This document shows positions 12,875 to 19,339 of a stretch of DNA of 19,339 nt, piece by piece. A model generated the notes under the pieces. That model searched no databases and had not been told where the DNA came from. It saw only the letters and a list, made by a program, of their open reading frames with translations. Each line of letters begins with the position of its first letter. The first letter of the stretch is position 1. Source of the DNA: JALZEG01 sp046263255 (lineage in GTDB: Bacteria > Actinomycetota > CADDZG01 > WHSQ01); the NCBI GenBank assembly GCA_046263255.1, contig JBHELD010000021.1, positions 1-19,339 of the forward strand, read 5' to 3'. The translations under genes were made by a program, and so were the position numbers.

Positions 12875-13846
12875 ATGGTGCTGTCGCCGGCGGGGCCGAC
12901 GCGGGTCGACCAGGTCTGGGCCGACGAGGTTCGCCGCCTCGCCGCGGAGCAGGACGCGGTCATCCTCGCCCACAACTACCAGGTGCCGGCGGTGCAGGAC
13001 GTCGCGCACTTCGTGGGCGACTCGCTCGAGCTCTCGCGGATCGCCGCCGAGGTGAAGGAATCCACGATCGTCTTCTGCGGCGTCCACTTCATGGCCGAGA
13101 CGGCGAAGATCCTCGCGCCGGACAAGCGCGTGCTGATCCCGGACGCGGGAGCCGGGTGCTCGCTCGCCGCGTCGATCACCGCCGACCAGCTGCGCGCGTG
13201 GAAGGCGGAGCACCCGGGCGCGGTGGTCGTGATGTACGTCAACACGACGGCCGCCGTGAAGGCCGAGACCGACATCTGCTGCACGTCCGCGAACGCGGTG
13301 AAGGTGGTGCAGTCGATCCCCGAGGACAGAGAGATCCTCTTCGGCCCCGACATGTTCCTCGGCGCGCACGTGGAGCGCGAGAGCGGGCGGAAGATGCACG
13401 TCTGGATGGGCGAGTGCCACGTGCACGCCGGCATCCAGCCGTCGGACATCCAGCAGATGATGAACGAGCACCCCGACGCCGAGCTGCACGTGCACCCCGA
13501 GTGCGGCTGCTCTTCCGCCTGCATGTACATGCTGTCGATGGGTGACCTCCCGGCGGACCGGACGTTCGTGCTCGGCACCGGGGGCATGGTGCGCCGGGCG
13601 CGCGAGTCGAAGGCACCGGAGTTCATCGTCGCGACCGAGACCGGGATGCTCCACCGTCTGCGCAAGGAGAACCCGAAGGCGAGCTACTTGCCCGCGAACG
13701 AAGGCGCGGTGTGCGGCTACATGAAGATGATCACGGCGTCCAAGCTGCTGTGCTGCCTGCAGACGGGGCAGGACGAGGTCACGGTCCCGCCGGGCGTCGC
13801 GGAGAAGGCGCGCCGTCCGATCGAACGGATGATCTCGATCATCTGA
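12875..13846 (+). CDS. nadA: Quinolinate synthase NadA, 323 aa
   Basis: 4Fe-4S enzyme that condenses iminoaspartate and dihydroxyacetone phosphate to quinolinate, the substrate of the neighbouring nadC. The three cluster cysteines are Cys95 (GAGCSLAA), Cys210 (HVHPECGC) and Cys280 (GAVCGYMK). The ILAHNYQVPAVQDVAHFVGDS motif is at about 30-50. Further conserved segments are YVNTTAAVKAETDICCTSAN and the glycine-containing TETGMLHRL. The ATG directly follows the nadC TAG; a GGAGG within the end of nadC can serve as ribosome binding site. Iminoaspartate must come from a NadB or aspartate dehydrogenase encoded elsewhere. Confidence 0.97.
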   Translation: MVLSPAGPTRVDQVWADEVRRLAAEQDAVILAHNYQVPAVQDVAHFVGDSLELSRIAAEVKESTIVFCGVHFMAETAKILAPDKRVLIPDAGAGCSLAASITADQLRAWKAEHPGAVVVMYVNTTAAVKAETDICCTSANAVKVVQSIPEDREILFGPDMFLGAHVERESGRKMHVWMGECHVHAGIQPSDIQQMMNEHPDAELHVHPECGCSSACMYMLSMGDLPADRTFVLGTGGMVRRARESKAPEFIVATETGMLHRLRKENPKASYLPANEGAVCGYMKMITASKLLCCLQTGQDEVTVPPGVAEKARRPIERMISII

Positions 13847-13848
13847 GC

Positions 13849-13877
13849 TTGACCTGCGCGCGCCGCCGCGGCAGATT
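13849..13877 (+). promoter_or_regulatory. Candidate promoter before the DUF2510 gene
   Basis: TTGACC (13849-13854) and CAGATT (13872-13877) are 17 nt apart, just after the nadA stop. The -10 is weak (3/6 match). It would give a short leader before the GTG at 13893, which has a modest AAGGCGG ribosome binding site. Confidence 0.35.
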
Positions 13878-13892
13878 GGGCCGAAGGCGGCG

Positions 13893-15458
13893 GTGAGGGC
13901 GAAGGGCGTGGCGGGCCAGGGCTGGTATTCGGATCCCGAGCGGAGGCACGCGCTGCGGTGGTACGACGGCGCCGCGTGGACCGAGCACGTCGTCGTCGAC
14001 GGGCGCCGCACGACCGACGCCTCCGGCGCCTCCGACGCACCGCCCCCGCCGGAGGGCGAAGACGACCGGTGGCTCCCGCCGCCTAGCCTGCCGGACGCGC
14101 CGCGCTGGGGGCCGTTCGCCATCGGCGTGCCGACGGGAGGACCGGGGGCCGTCCCGGAAGGTGGGTACGAGCCGGTCCTGACCGGCAACCGCGCGCTCGA
14201 CCTTACGCAGAACGCGGTCAACGAGTTCGAGTCGCAGCTCCGCCGCGACGCGGCGCTGGTGCGGAGCTCGACGACCGCGCTGCGGAAGTCGGACGCGCTC
14301 AAGCGGCTGACGCTCGTTCTCGGCGTGCTCGTGGTGGCGGTCTTCGTCCTGGTCCTGCTCGCGATCAGCGCGATCCTGTTTCGTCCCGGCCTCGATCCGT
14401 TCGGCGCGTTCTTAGCCGCTGCGGCGATCCTCCTGATCGGCATCCCGGTGCTCTTCGTGGTGTCTTCGGTCGTCTCGTTCTCCGCCGCGGTCGCGTCGGG
14501 CCTCGCTGCGATCCGCGGCGAGCGCGCCACGCTCCGCCGCCTCGCCGGCGCCGCCCTCCGCGCCCGCAGGGCGGTCGGCGCGCTCACGCTCGCACGCGTC
14601 GCGCGCTGGGCGCCGTCGCTCTCCGCCCAATCCGCGGGCCCGCTCTACGAGGCGTTCGCAGTCTTTGCCGTTCCCGCCGCGATGGCCGAGGGGGTGAAGC
14701 TGTCGGAGGCGCAGAGGCGGAGCGAGGAGCTCGTGGCGACGCGCTGGGGGCCGGGCCGTTTCCGCGCGCTCGGTCTTCCGCGGACCAGCCCGTGGAGCAT
14801 CGTCTACAGCAGGGGCGTCACCCGTTACGGGTACAAGGCGCCGTACATCGCCGCGGCGGCCTTCGTGGCGATCCTTCTGGGGCCGTTGCTGATCGCGGTC
14901 GCGAGCGGCAACGAGACGGCGATCCTCGTGACGTTCGGCTGGATGTGGGGCGTCACCGCCCTCGGGGGCCTGGTGTGGAGCGGGGTGGTCCAGCCGGCGT
15001 TGCAGGGGCTCCTGCGCGCCCATCTGTACCACTACGCGGAGACCGGCGTCGCGGTCGAACCGTTTGGGCGCGACGCGCTGCACGCGTGCCTGCGGGAGGA
15101 GGCGAGGGCGAGCATCGGGCTGACGCAGCGGGGGCCCGGCCACGTCGCGCCGACCGGCGTCGGCGGCGTCGTGCGCTCGTTCGCGTCGGATCCCGCGCGG
15201 TACGTGCAGTCGGAGGCCGGCGTGGGGTCGTCGGACGTGCGGGAGGTGATCGCCGGGGCGCGCCGGCTCTACAAGGACGGGAGGCTGATAACGAAGGCGC
15301 TGAGGCGGGCCGCGGACGGACTCGACGCGGGGGCCCTGCTCGCGACGACGGGCCTCCCGCGCGACCGCTGCCGCATCGCGGTCGTGAACCTGATCTGGGC
15401 CGGCAAGGTCCGCCCGCGCGTCACCCCGGACGGCACGACGACTTTCTCGCTCGATTGA
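13893..15458 (+). CDS. DUF2510 multi-pass membrane protein, 521 aa
   Basis: No specific function recognised. The N-terminus carries a DUF2510 motif (GQGWYSDPERRHALRWYDGAAWTEHV; Trp/Asp/Tyr-rich, residues ~8-34), a short module seen on many actinobacterial membrane proteins. A Pro/Gly-rich linker follows. Hydrophobic segments lie at about 133-160, 173-197, 324-345 and 350-370, giving about four helices in two pairs with a ~130-residue cytoplasmic-looking part between them (SEAQRRSEELVATRWGPGRF). The C-terminal ~140 residues are charged. Codon 174 (14412-14414) is a rare TTA leucine codon. Start is a GTG; a second GTG 15 nt on is possible. Confidence 0.75.
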   Translation: MRAKGVAGQGWYSDPERRHALRWYDGAAWTEHVVVDGRRTTDASGASDAPPPPEGEDDRWLPPPSLPDAPRWGPFAIGVPTGGPGAVPEGGYEPVLTGNRALDLTQNAVNEFESQLRRDAALVRSSTTALRKSDALKRLTLVLGVLVVAVFVLVLLAISAILFRPGLDPFGAFLAAAAILLIGIPVLFVVSSVVSFSAAVASGLAAIRGERATLRRLAGAALRARRAVGALTLARVARWAPSLSAQSAGPLYEAFAVFAVPAAMAEGVKLSEAQRRSEELVATRWGPGRFRALGLPRTSPWSIVYSRGVTRYGYKAPYIAAAAFVAILLGPLLIAVASGNETAILVTFGWMWGVTALGGLVWSGVVQPALQGLLRAHLYHYAETGVAVEPFGRDALHACLREEARASIGLTQRGPGHVAPTGVGGVVRSFASDPARYVQSEAGVGSSDVREVIAGARRLYKDGRLITKALRRAADGLDAGALLATTGLPRDRCRIAVVNLIWAGKVRPRVTPDGTTTFSLD

Positions 15459-15512
15459 GGCGGCTCGGCGCCGTCGCCGCCCGCCTCGCCCGTTCGCCGC
15501 GGCCCCCTCGGC

Positions 15513-15541
15513 TTGACCGATATGTGAACGTTGTGCATTCT
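15513..15541 (+). promoter_or_regulatory. Candidate promoter of the LysM transglycosylase gene
   Basis: TTGACC (15513-15518)-N17-CATTCT (15536-15541) precedes the ATG at 15579. The -10 resembles that of dnaK (CATTAT). Two TGTGA strings (15523-15527 and 15541-15545) lie 18 nt apart on the same face around the -10; an operator is possible but unproven. The rest of the 15459-15578 gap holds nothing else seen. Confidence 0.45.
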
Positions 15542-15578
15542 GTGACGCCTGTCGTCTCGTGGAAGCTAGAGGTGCGGT

Positions 15579-16424
15579 ATGGGGCTGCGGCGTTACAGAG
15601 GCAAGCACCTGAAGCCCCGGCCACGCGGGAGCGCCCCCGCCGCGGTCGGCACCGCCACCGTCGTCTGGCTCGGCGGGGGCTCCGCTCAGGCGGGGACGCA
15701 CGTCGTCCGGCCGGGTGAGACGCTCTCGTCGATCGCGGCCCGCTATCGCACGAGCGTCGCGGCCCTCGTGAAGACGAATCACATCGCGGACCCGGACTTC
15801 GTCGTCGCGGGACGGCGTCTGAGGGTGCGCACCCCCGCGGCACGCCACCGCGTGCGCGCCGGCGAGACGCTCTCGGCCATAGCCGGTCGTTTCGGCACGT
15901 CGGTGGCCGCGCTGGCGCGCGCAAACGAGCTCTCCGACCCCGACCTCATCCTCCCCGGCCAGACCTTGCGTGTTCCGGGCGCTACCGCGCCGGCTACGAC
16001 CGGCGCGGCGCTTGCCTCCACCCCACCCGCGGCCCCCGTCGCCGTCGTCGAGGAGTCCCTCGAACGCCAGTCGGCGGCGCACGGGGTCCGCACGTCGCTC
16101 GTGAAGGCCGTGGCGATGAAGGAGAGCGCGTGGCGTCAGGACGCGGTGTCGTCTGCCGGCGCGCTCGGCGTGATGCAGGTGATGCCCGACACGGCCGACT
16201 TCGTGAACGAGGTCCTGGACCCGGGCCCCGGGCTCGACCCGCGCGCCGCCGACGACAACGTCCACCTCGGCGTCATGTACCTCGAGCACCTGCTCGAGCG
16301 GATGCCGACCGAGAGGGACGCGCTCGCCGCCTACTACTCCGGCCCGGGGAACGTCACCCCCCGGCTGAACCGGGCGCAGCGCGACTACGCGTCGGACGTA
16401 AAGGACCTCGAGCGCGACCTCTAG
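15579..16424 (+). CDS. Secreted lytic transglycosylase with two LysM domains, 281 aa
   Basis: Cell-wall enzyme expected to cut peptidoglycan glycan strands. A signal-like segment (APAAVGTATVVWLGGGSAQA, cleavage near residue 38) precedes two LysM repeats at about 39-84 (THVVRPGETLSSIAARYRTS) and 87-130 (HRVRAGETLSAIAGRFGTS), each about 45 residues. A Thr/Ala/Pro linker leads to the SLT domain from about 150: VKAVAMKESAWRQDAVS holds the catalytic Glu, then GALGVMQVMPDTADFV and AAYYSGPGNV. The order LysM-LysM-SLT fits secreted cell-wall hydrolases. The start ATG has an AGAGGTG ribosome binding site with short spacing. Confidence 0.92.
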   Translation: MGLRRYRGKHLKPRPRGSAPAAVGTATVVWLGGGSAQAGTHVVRPGETLSSIAARYRTSVAALVKTNHIADPDFVVAGRRLRVRTPAARHRVRAGETLSAIAGRFGTSVAALARANELSDPDLILPGQTLRVPGATAPATTGAALASTPPAAPVAVVEESLERQSAAHGVRTSLVKAVAMKESAWRQDAVSSAGALGVMQVMPDTADFVNEVLDPGPGLDPRAADDNVHLGVMYLEHLLERMPTERDALAAYYSGPGNVTPRLNRAQRDYASDVKDLERDL

Positions 16425-16433
16425 TCCCGCACT

Positions 16434-16456
16434 CGCCGACCTTCTAGCGTTCGGCG
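16434..16456. terminator. Weak hairpin between convergent genes
   Basis: CGCCGA (16434-16439) pairs with TCGGCG (16451-16456) over an 11-nt loop. It lies between the transglycosylase stop and the last codons of the membrane protein on the other strand, and there is no U-tract, so its activity is doubtful. Confidence 0.3.
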
Positions 16457-16953
16457 CGGGGGGTCGCCGCCACGCCGCCGACAGACGAGATGAGCCCGAG
16501 CGTCGCCGCCGCGGCGACCAGCGTCAGCCCTATTCCCGGACGCGCCTCGGCCCCGACCTCCATCCGCCGCGAGATCGCGGCCGCGGCGTCGCCCAGACCC
16601 CGGTAGTCGGCGAACGCTATCCCGCCCGTGACCACGGAGGCCCAGAAGGCCAGCCACGCGTACCCGCCGCGTCTCGTCAGGAGGAGAGCGCCGGCCGAGA
16701 AGGCGGTGAGAAGCCCCGCGCCGAGCGTGATCCAGCCGTCGCGTGCCTCTAGGCCGGTGAAGGGCTCGCCCTGCCCGGGCTCGATCTCGTCCGTCGCCTC
16801 TCCGAAGTCGATGTTCTCCGCGACGTCCCGCTCGACGATCCGCGCCCATTCGAGGAAAGAGCCCGCGACCGCGAGCGACCCCGCCGCGACCAGCCCCGCC
16901 GCCGCGAACGCGCGGGCTCTGTCGAGGAAGTCCCGGGGCGGCGGCGATGACAT
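16444..16953 (-). CDS. Small four-helix membrane protein, 169 aa
   Basis: Not recognised as a named family. The protein has four hydrophobic segments: about residues 14-36 (AFAAAGLVAAGSLAVAGSFL), 72-92 (WITLGAGLLTAFSAGALLL), 97-117 (WLAFWASVVTGGIAFADY) and 140-165 (LTLVAAAATLGLISSVGG). Between helices 1 and 2 lies an acidic extracytoplasmic-looking loop (EWARIVERDVAENIDFGEAT) with GLEARDGWITLG. The pattern (helix, short loop with an E/D-rich stretch, DG near the second helix) resembles small actinobacterial membrane proteins of unknown role. ATG at 16951-16953 is chosen because a TAGGCT -10 element ends 7 nt upstream, implying a leaderless message. Divergent from mca. Confidence 0.65.
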   Translation of the reverse strand: MSSPPPRDFLDRARAFAAAGLVAAGSLAVAGSFLEWARIVERDVAENIDFGEATDEIEPGQGEPFTGLEARDGWITLGAGLLTAFSAGALLLTRRGGYAWLAFWASVVTGGIAFADYRGLGDAAAAISRRMEVGAEARPGIGLTLVAAAATLGLISSVGGVAATPRAER

Positions 16954-16959
16954 CGCGTT

Positions 16960-16966
16960 TAGCCTA
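16960..16966. promoter_or_regulatory. Shared bidirectional -10 element
   Basis: TAGCCTA has the palindromic form TANNNTA. On the plus strand TAGCCT (16960-16965) ends 6 nt before the mca GTG; on the minus strand TAGGCT (16961-16966) ends 7 nt before the ATG of the four-helix protein. Both messages would be leaderless, and neither gene has a Shine-Dalgarno sequence. Confidence 0.55.
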
Positions 16967-16971
16967 ACGGC

Positions 16972-17835
16972 GTGACCAAGAAGGAACGGTGCCTGCTCGC
17001 CATACACGCGCACCCGGACGACGAGTCGTCGAAGGGGTCGGGGACGATGGCGAAGTACGCGAGCGAGGGCGTCCACGTCGCGCTCGTCTGCGCGACCGGC
17101 GGTGAGGAGGGCGACATCCTCAACCCGCGCATGGACCGGCCGGGGATCAAGGACCGCATGGCGGAGATCCGCAAGGCGGAGCTCGAGACGGCGTGCGACC
17201 TGCTCGGCGTGGGCCGCATCTACTATCTCGGCTACCGCGACAGCGGCATGCCCGACTCCGACGCGAACAAGCACCCGGATGCGTTCTGCAACGCGGACGA
17301 GGACGAAGCGCTCCGCAAGCTCGTCGAGATCATCCGCTCGGAGCGCCCCGAGGTCGTCCTCTGCTACGACGAGTCGAAGGGCTACGAGCACCCCGACCAC
17401 GTCAAGGTGCACGAGTGGGGGACCGCCGCGTTCGACCTCGCCGGCGACGGCAGCCGCTGGCCCGACGCGGGAGCGCCGTGGCAGCCGGCGAAGCTCTACT
17501 ACTTCGCGACGTTCACGAAGAAGAGGTTCCAGCTCCTGAACGACGCGGCCGTGGAGGAGGGCCACGAGCCCCCGTATGCGGGATGGCTCGAGAACTGGGA
17601 CACGTTCGGCTTCGACGAGCCCGAGATCACGACGCAGGTGGACGTCTCCGACTTCGTGGAGCTGCGGAGCAAGGCGCTGCTCGCACACGCGACTCCGATC
17701 GATCCCGATAGCTTCTGGTTCGCGGTCACGGACGATATGCACCGCAAGGTGTACCCGTGGGAGGACTACACGCTCGTGAAGTCCCACGTGGAGACGGAGC
17801 TGCCGGAGACGGACATCTTCGCCGGCACGGCCTGA
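16972..17835 (+). CDS. mca: Mycothiol S-conjugate amidase Mca, 287 aa
   Basis: LmbE-fold zinc amidase that cuts mycothiol-bound toxins to release a mercapturate for export. The active-site segment LAIHAHPDDESSKGSGTMAKYA (here split by AxxHPDDE zinc ligands) and YEHPDHVKVH supply the His-Asp-Asp and His ligands; VVCATGGEEGD-like ALVCATGGEEGDILNPRMD is the family signature. The SSKG.GTMAKYA form favours Mca over MshB deacetylase, as does GRIYYLGYRDSGM. If correct, the organism makes mycothiol, an actinobacterial thiol. The GTG start follows a -10 element without ribosome binding site. Its stop is 1 nt from the convergent FtsH-like stop. A generic LmbE-type deacetylase is the alternative. Confidence 0.88.
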   Translation: MTKKERCLLAIHAHPDDESSKGSGTMAKYASEGVHVALVCATGGEEGDILNPRMDRPGIKDRMAEIRKAELETACDLLGVGRIYYLGYRDSGMPDSDANKHPDAFCNADEDEALRKLVEIIRSERPEVVLCYDESKGYEHPDHVKVHEWGTAAFDLAGDGSRWPDAGAPWQPAKLYYFATFTKKRFQLLNDAAVEEGHEPPYAGWLENWDTFGFDEPEITTQVDVSDFVELRSKALLAHATPIDPDSFWFAVTDDMHRKVYPWEDYTLVKSHVETELPETDIFAGTA

Positions 17836-17836
17836 G

Positions 17837-19339
17837 CTAGTTGAGCGGAGCGGCCCGCCGCTTCTGCGCGTCCACCAGCACCGCCAGGATCTCGTCGCCC
17901 ATCAGCTCTTCCCGCTCGAGCAGCGCGTCCCGCAGCGCCTCGACGAGGTCCTTGTTCGTCTCCAGCAGGTACGCGACCTGGTCCTTGTGCCTGCGCAGGA
18001 GCTCGTCGAGCTCCTTCTTGGTGTCGTCGTTGCTCAGCATCTTGGCGACGATGTTCGGGCTCCCGTGCGGCCCGTTGTCGACCGCCTCGTAGGACACGAG
18101 CGAGTTCCCCATACCGAACGAGCCGACCATCTGCGCGGCGAGCGTGGTCGCCGCGGTGAGGTCGGAGGAGGGTCCGGTCCCGGACTCGCCGAAGAACAGC
18201 TGCTCGGCCGCCATGCCCCCGAGCGCGATCTTCAGCGTCCCCTCGAGCTCGGACTTCGTCTTCGTGAAGCGCTCCTCCGCGTCCGAGTGCGCGAGGAGCC
18301 CGAGGGCCGACCGGCGCTTGATGATCGAGAGGACCTCGAGCTTGCGGTCCTTGGCGCAGAGGTATGCGGCGACCGCATGGCCCGCCTCGTGCGTCGCGAT
18401 GAGGTCGCGCTCGCGCACGGTGTAGGCGACGGGCTGGGCGAGGCCGATCTCCTGCGTCAGCCGGGCGCGCTGGACGTCGCGCCAGTTCAGCTCGCGGCGG
18501 TCGTCGCGCAGCGCCCACACCAGCGCCTCGTCGAGGATGTGCTCGAGCATCGCGGGGCTGTAGCCGAGCGTCATCGACGCGAACTCCTCGCGCAGGTCCT
18601 CCCGGTCCATCTCCGCGTGGTGCTTGCGGCGGACGAGGAAATAGTCGATCAGCTCGCGCCGGCCCGCACGCGACGGGAGGTCGAAGTGCAGGATGCGGTC
18701 GAACCGTCCCGGGCGCAAGAGCGCCGGGTCGAGGTTGTCGGCCCTGTTCGTCGCGCCGATCACGAGCACGTTGTTGTACTGCGACTTCTTCTTCTTCACC
18801 GCCCGCTCCGACGGCAGGAACGCGTTGACCATGTCGATCATCCGGTGCTTGACGCGGCCCCCGAACGTCGGCGTCTCGAACGACTGGAGCTGGATGAGCA
18901 GCTCGTTGACCATGCCCCCGTTGTCGTTGCTGCCGAAGCGCGCCACGCTCATCCCGTGGACGCCGTTCGGCGACATCGAGCTCATGCCGCTGCGCGCGCC
19001 GCCCACCGCGTCGATCTCCTCGATGAACGCGATCGCGCCTCCTTCCCTTCGCGCCGCCTTCTTCAGCTGCTTGAAGAACGAGCGGATCTTGAAGGCCGTC
19101 ATCCCGAAGAACATCGACTGGAACGCGGGCGCGGATACGAAGAAGAACGGGACTCCGGCCTCGGCGGCCATCGCCTTCGCGAGATGGGTCTTGCCGGTGC
19201 CGGGCGTTCCCTCGAACAGGACGCCGCGGCGCGGGTTGCCGCCGAGCTCGTCCTTGAACGTCTGGTACGTGAGGAAGATCTGCAGCGTGCGAGTGACCTC
19301 CTCGAGCACGACGTCGATGCCGCGGACGTCCTTGAACCC
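17837..19339 (-). CDS. Divergent FtsH-like AAA+ zinc protease (M41), 5' truncated, 500 residues visible
   Basis: The gene continues past the window edge: the reading frame is open up to 19339 and begins with GFKDVRGID, the equivalent of FxDVAGID in FtsH, so the GTG at 19309 is not the real start. The missing part should hold the membrane helix. Visible domains: Walker A GTPGTGKT (about residue 44-51), Walker B region AIAFIEEIDAVGG (about 102-113), sensor IGATNRADNLDPALLRPGRFDR with both arginine fingers, a helical lid, and the M41 protease with HEAGH (about 317-321) and the third ligand Asp in SSDLTAAT. Two oddities: the Walker B Asp of FIDEID is Glu here, and about 40 extra residues lie between Walker B and the sensor. 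FtsH degrades membrane and regulatory proteins; this one may be a variant with altered ATPase. Confidence 0.88.
   Translation of the reverse strand, partial: GFKDVRGIDVVLEEVTRTLQIFLTYQTFKDELGGNPRRGVLFEGTPGTGKTHLAKAMAAEAGVPFFFVSAPAFQSMFFGMTAFKIRSFFKQLKKAARREGGAIAFIEEIDAVGGARSGMSSMSPNGVHGMSVARFGSNDNGGMVNELLIQLQSFETPTFGGRVKHRMIDMVNAFLPSERAVKKKKSQYNNVLVIGATNRADNLDPALLRPGRFDRILHFDLPSRAGRRELIDYFLVRRKHHAEMDREDLREEFASMTLGYSPAMLEHILDEALVWALRDDRRELNWRDVQRARLTQEIGLAQPVAYTVRERDLIATHEAGHAVAAYLCAKDRKLEVLSIIKRRSALGLLAHSDAEERFTKTKSELEGTLKIALGGMAAEQLFFGESGTGPSSDLTAATTLAAQMVGSFGMGNSLVSYEAVDNGPHGSPNIVAKMLSNDDTKKELDELLRRHKDQVAYLLETNKDLVEALRDALLEREELMGDEILAVLVDAQKRRAAPLN

Noticed and set aside
11717..14587. A 956-codon minus-strand open frame across nadC and nadA
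   Set aside because: Same reason: antisense to firm genes, low-complexity Arg/Ala/Ser composition.
1..19339. tRNA, rRNA, CRISPR array, IS or prophage elements
   Set aside because: None seen: no cloverleaf-like sequences, no regular spacer-repeat array, no transposase or integrase, and no long terminal inverted repeats.

Overview
This GC-rich window most likely comes from a member of the Actinomycetota, probably an uncultivated or deep-branching line rather than a classical actinomycete. The evidence is a dnaK-grpE-dnaJ-hspR operon with a HspR-type (HAIR-like) operator, a mycothiol S-conjugate amidase (Mca), a class II (plant-type) DAHP synthase, a DUF2510 membrane protein, several starts that look leaderless behind TANNNT boxes, and the start of a membrane Fe-S reductase like mycobacterial Rv0338c. 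No rRNA, tRNA, IS element, prophage or CRISPR array was seen. The background is chromosomal housekeeping.

Layout. 1-355 (-): N-terminus of a membrane heterodisulfide-reductase-like Fe-S protein. 567-725 (-): a 52-residue peptide gene with a textbook double-glycine leader. 864-1112 (-): a DUF2007 protein. Between these last two lies an 18-bp tandem repeat. 1140-1205: a divergent promoter with HspR-type inverted repeats, driving the heat-shock operon 1245-5760 (+): dnaK, grpE, a zinc-finger-less dnaJ, hspR and an alpha/beta hydrolase joined to hspR by overlapping stop and start codons. 5823-7343 (-): a secreted LVIVD beta-propeller protein. 7475-8995 (-): lemA-htpX. 9106-9339 (+): a short gene with an in-frame TGA that reads as a SelW/Rdx-family selenoprotein (CxxU). 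9336-10676 (-): class II DAHP synthase. 10723-13846 (+): threonine ammonia-lyase, nadC, nadA. 13893-15458 (+): DUF2510 membrane protein. 15579-16424 (+): LysM plus lytic transglycosylase. 16444-16953 (-) and 16972-17835 (+): a four-helix membrane protein and mca, diverging from one shared -10 element. 17837 to the window edge (-): a divergent FtsH-like AAA+/M41 protease.

The two most interesting items are easily missed by automatic gene callers. The first is the selenoprotein gene at 9106-9339: a conventional caller stops at codon 11, yet family-typical sequence runs on both sides of the TGA, and a SECIS-like hairpin lies just downstream with its apical loop 21 nt after the TGA. The second is the peptide gene at 567-725, which has a strong ribosome binding site, a candidate promoter, a perfect double-glycine leader and a C-terminal core with two cysteines, but no maturation enzymes in view. 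Heat-shock and protein-quality-control functions (dnaK operon, htpX, FtsH-like protease) recur through the window, and two candidate thiol/redox proteins (Mca, the Rdx selenoprotein) are present. All functional calls rest on recognising motifs by eye; no database search was run.
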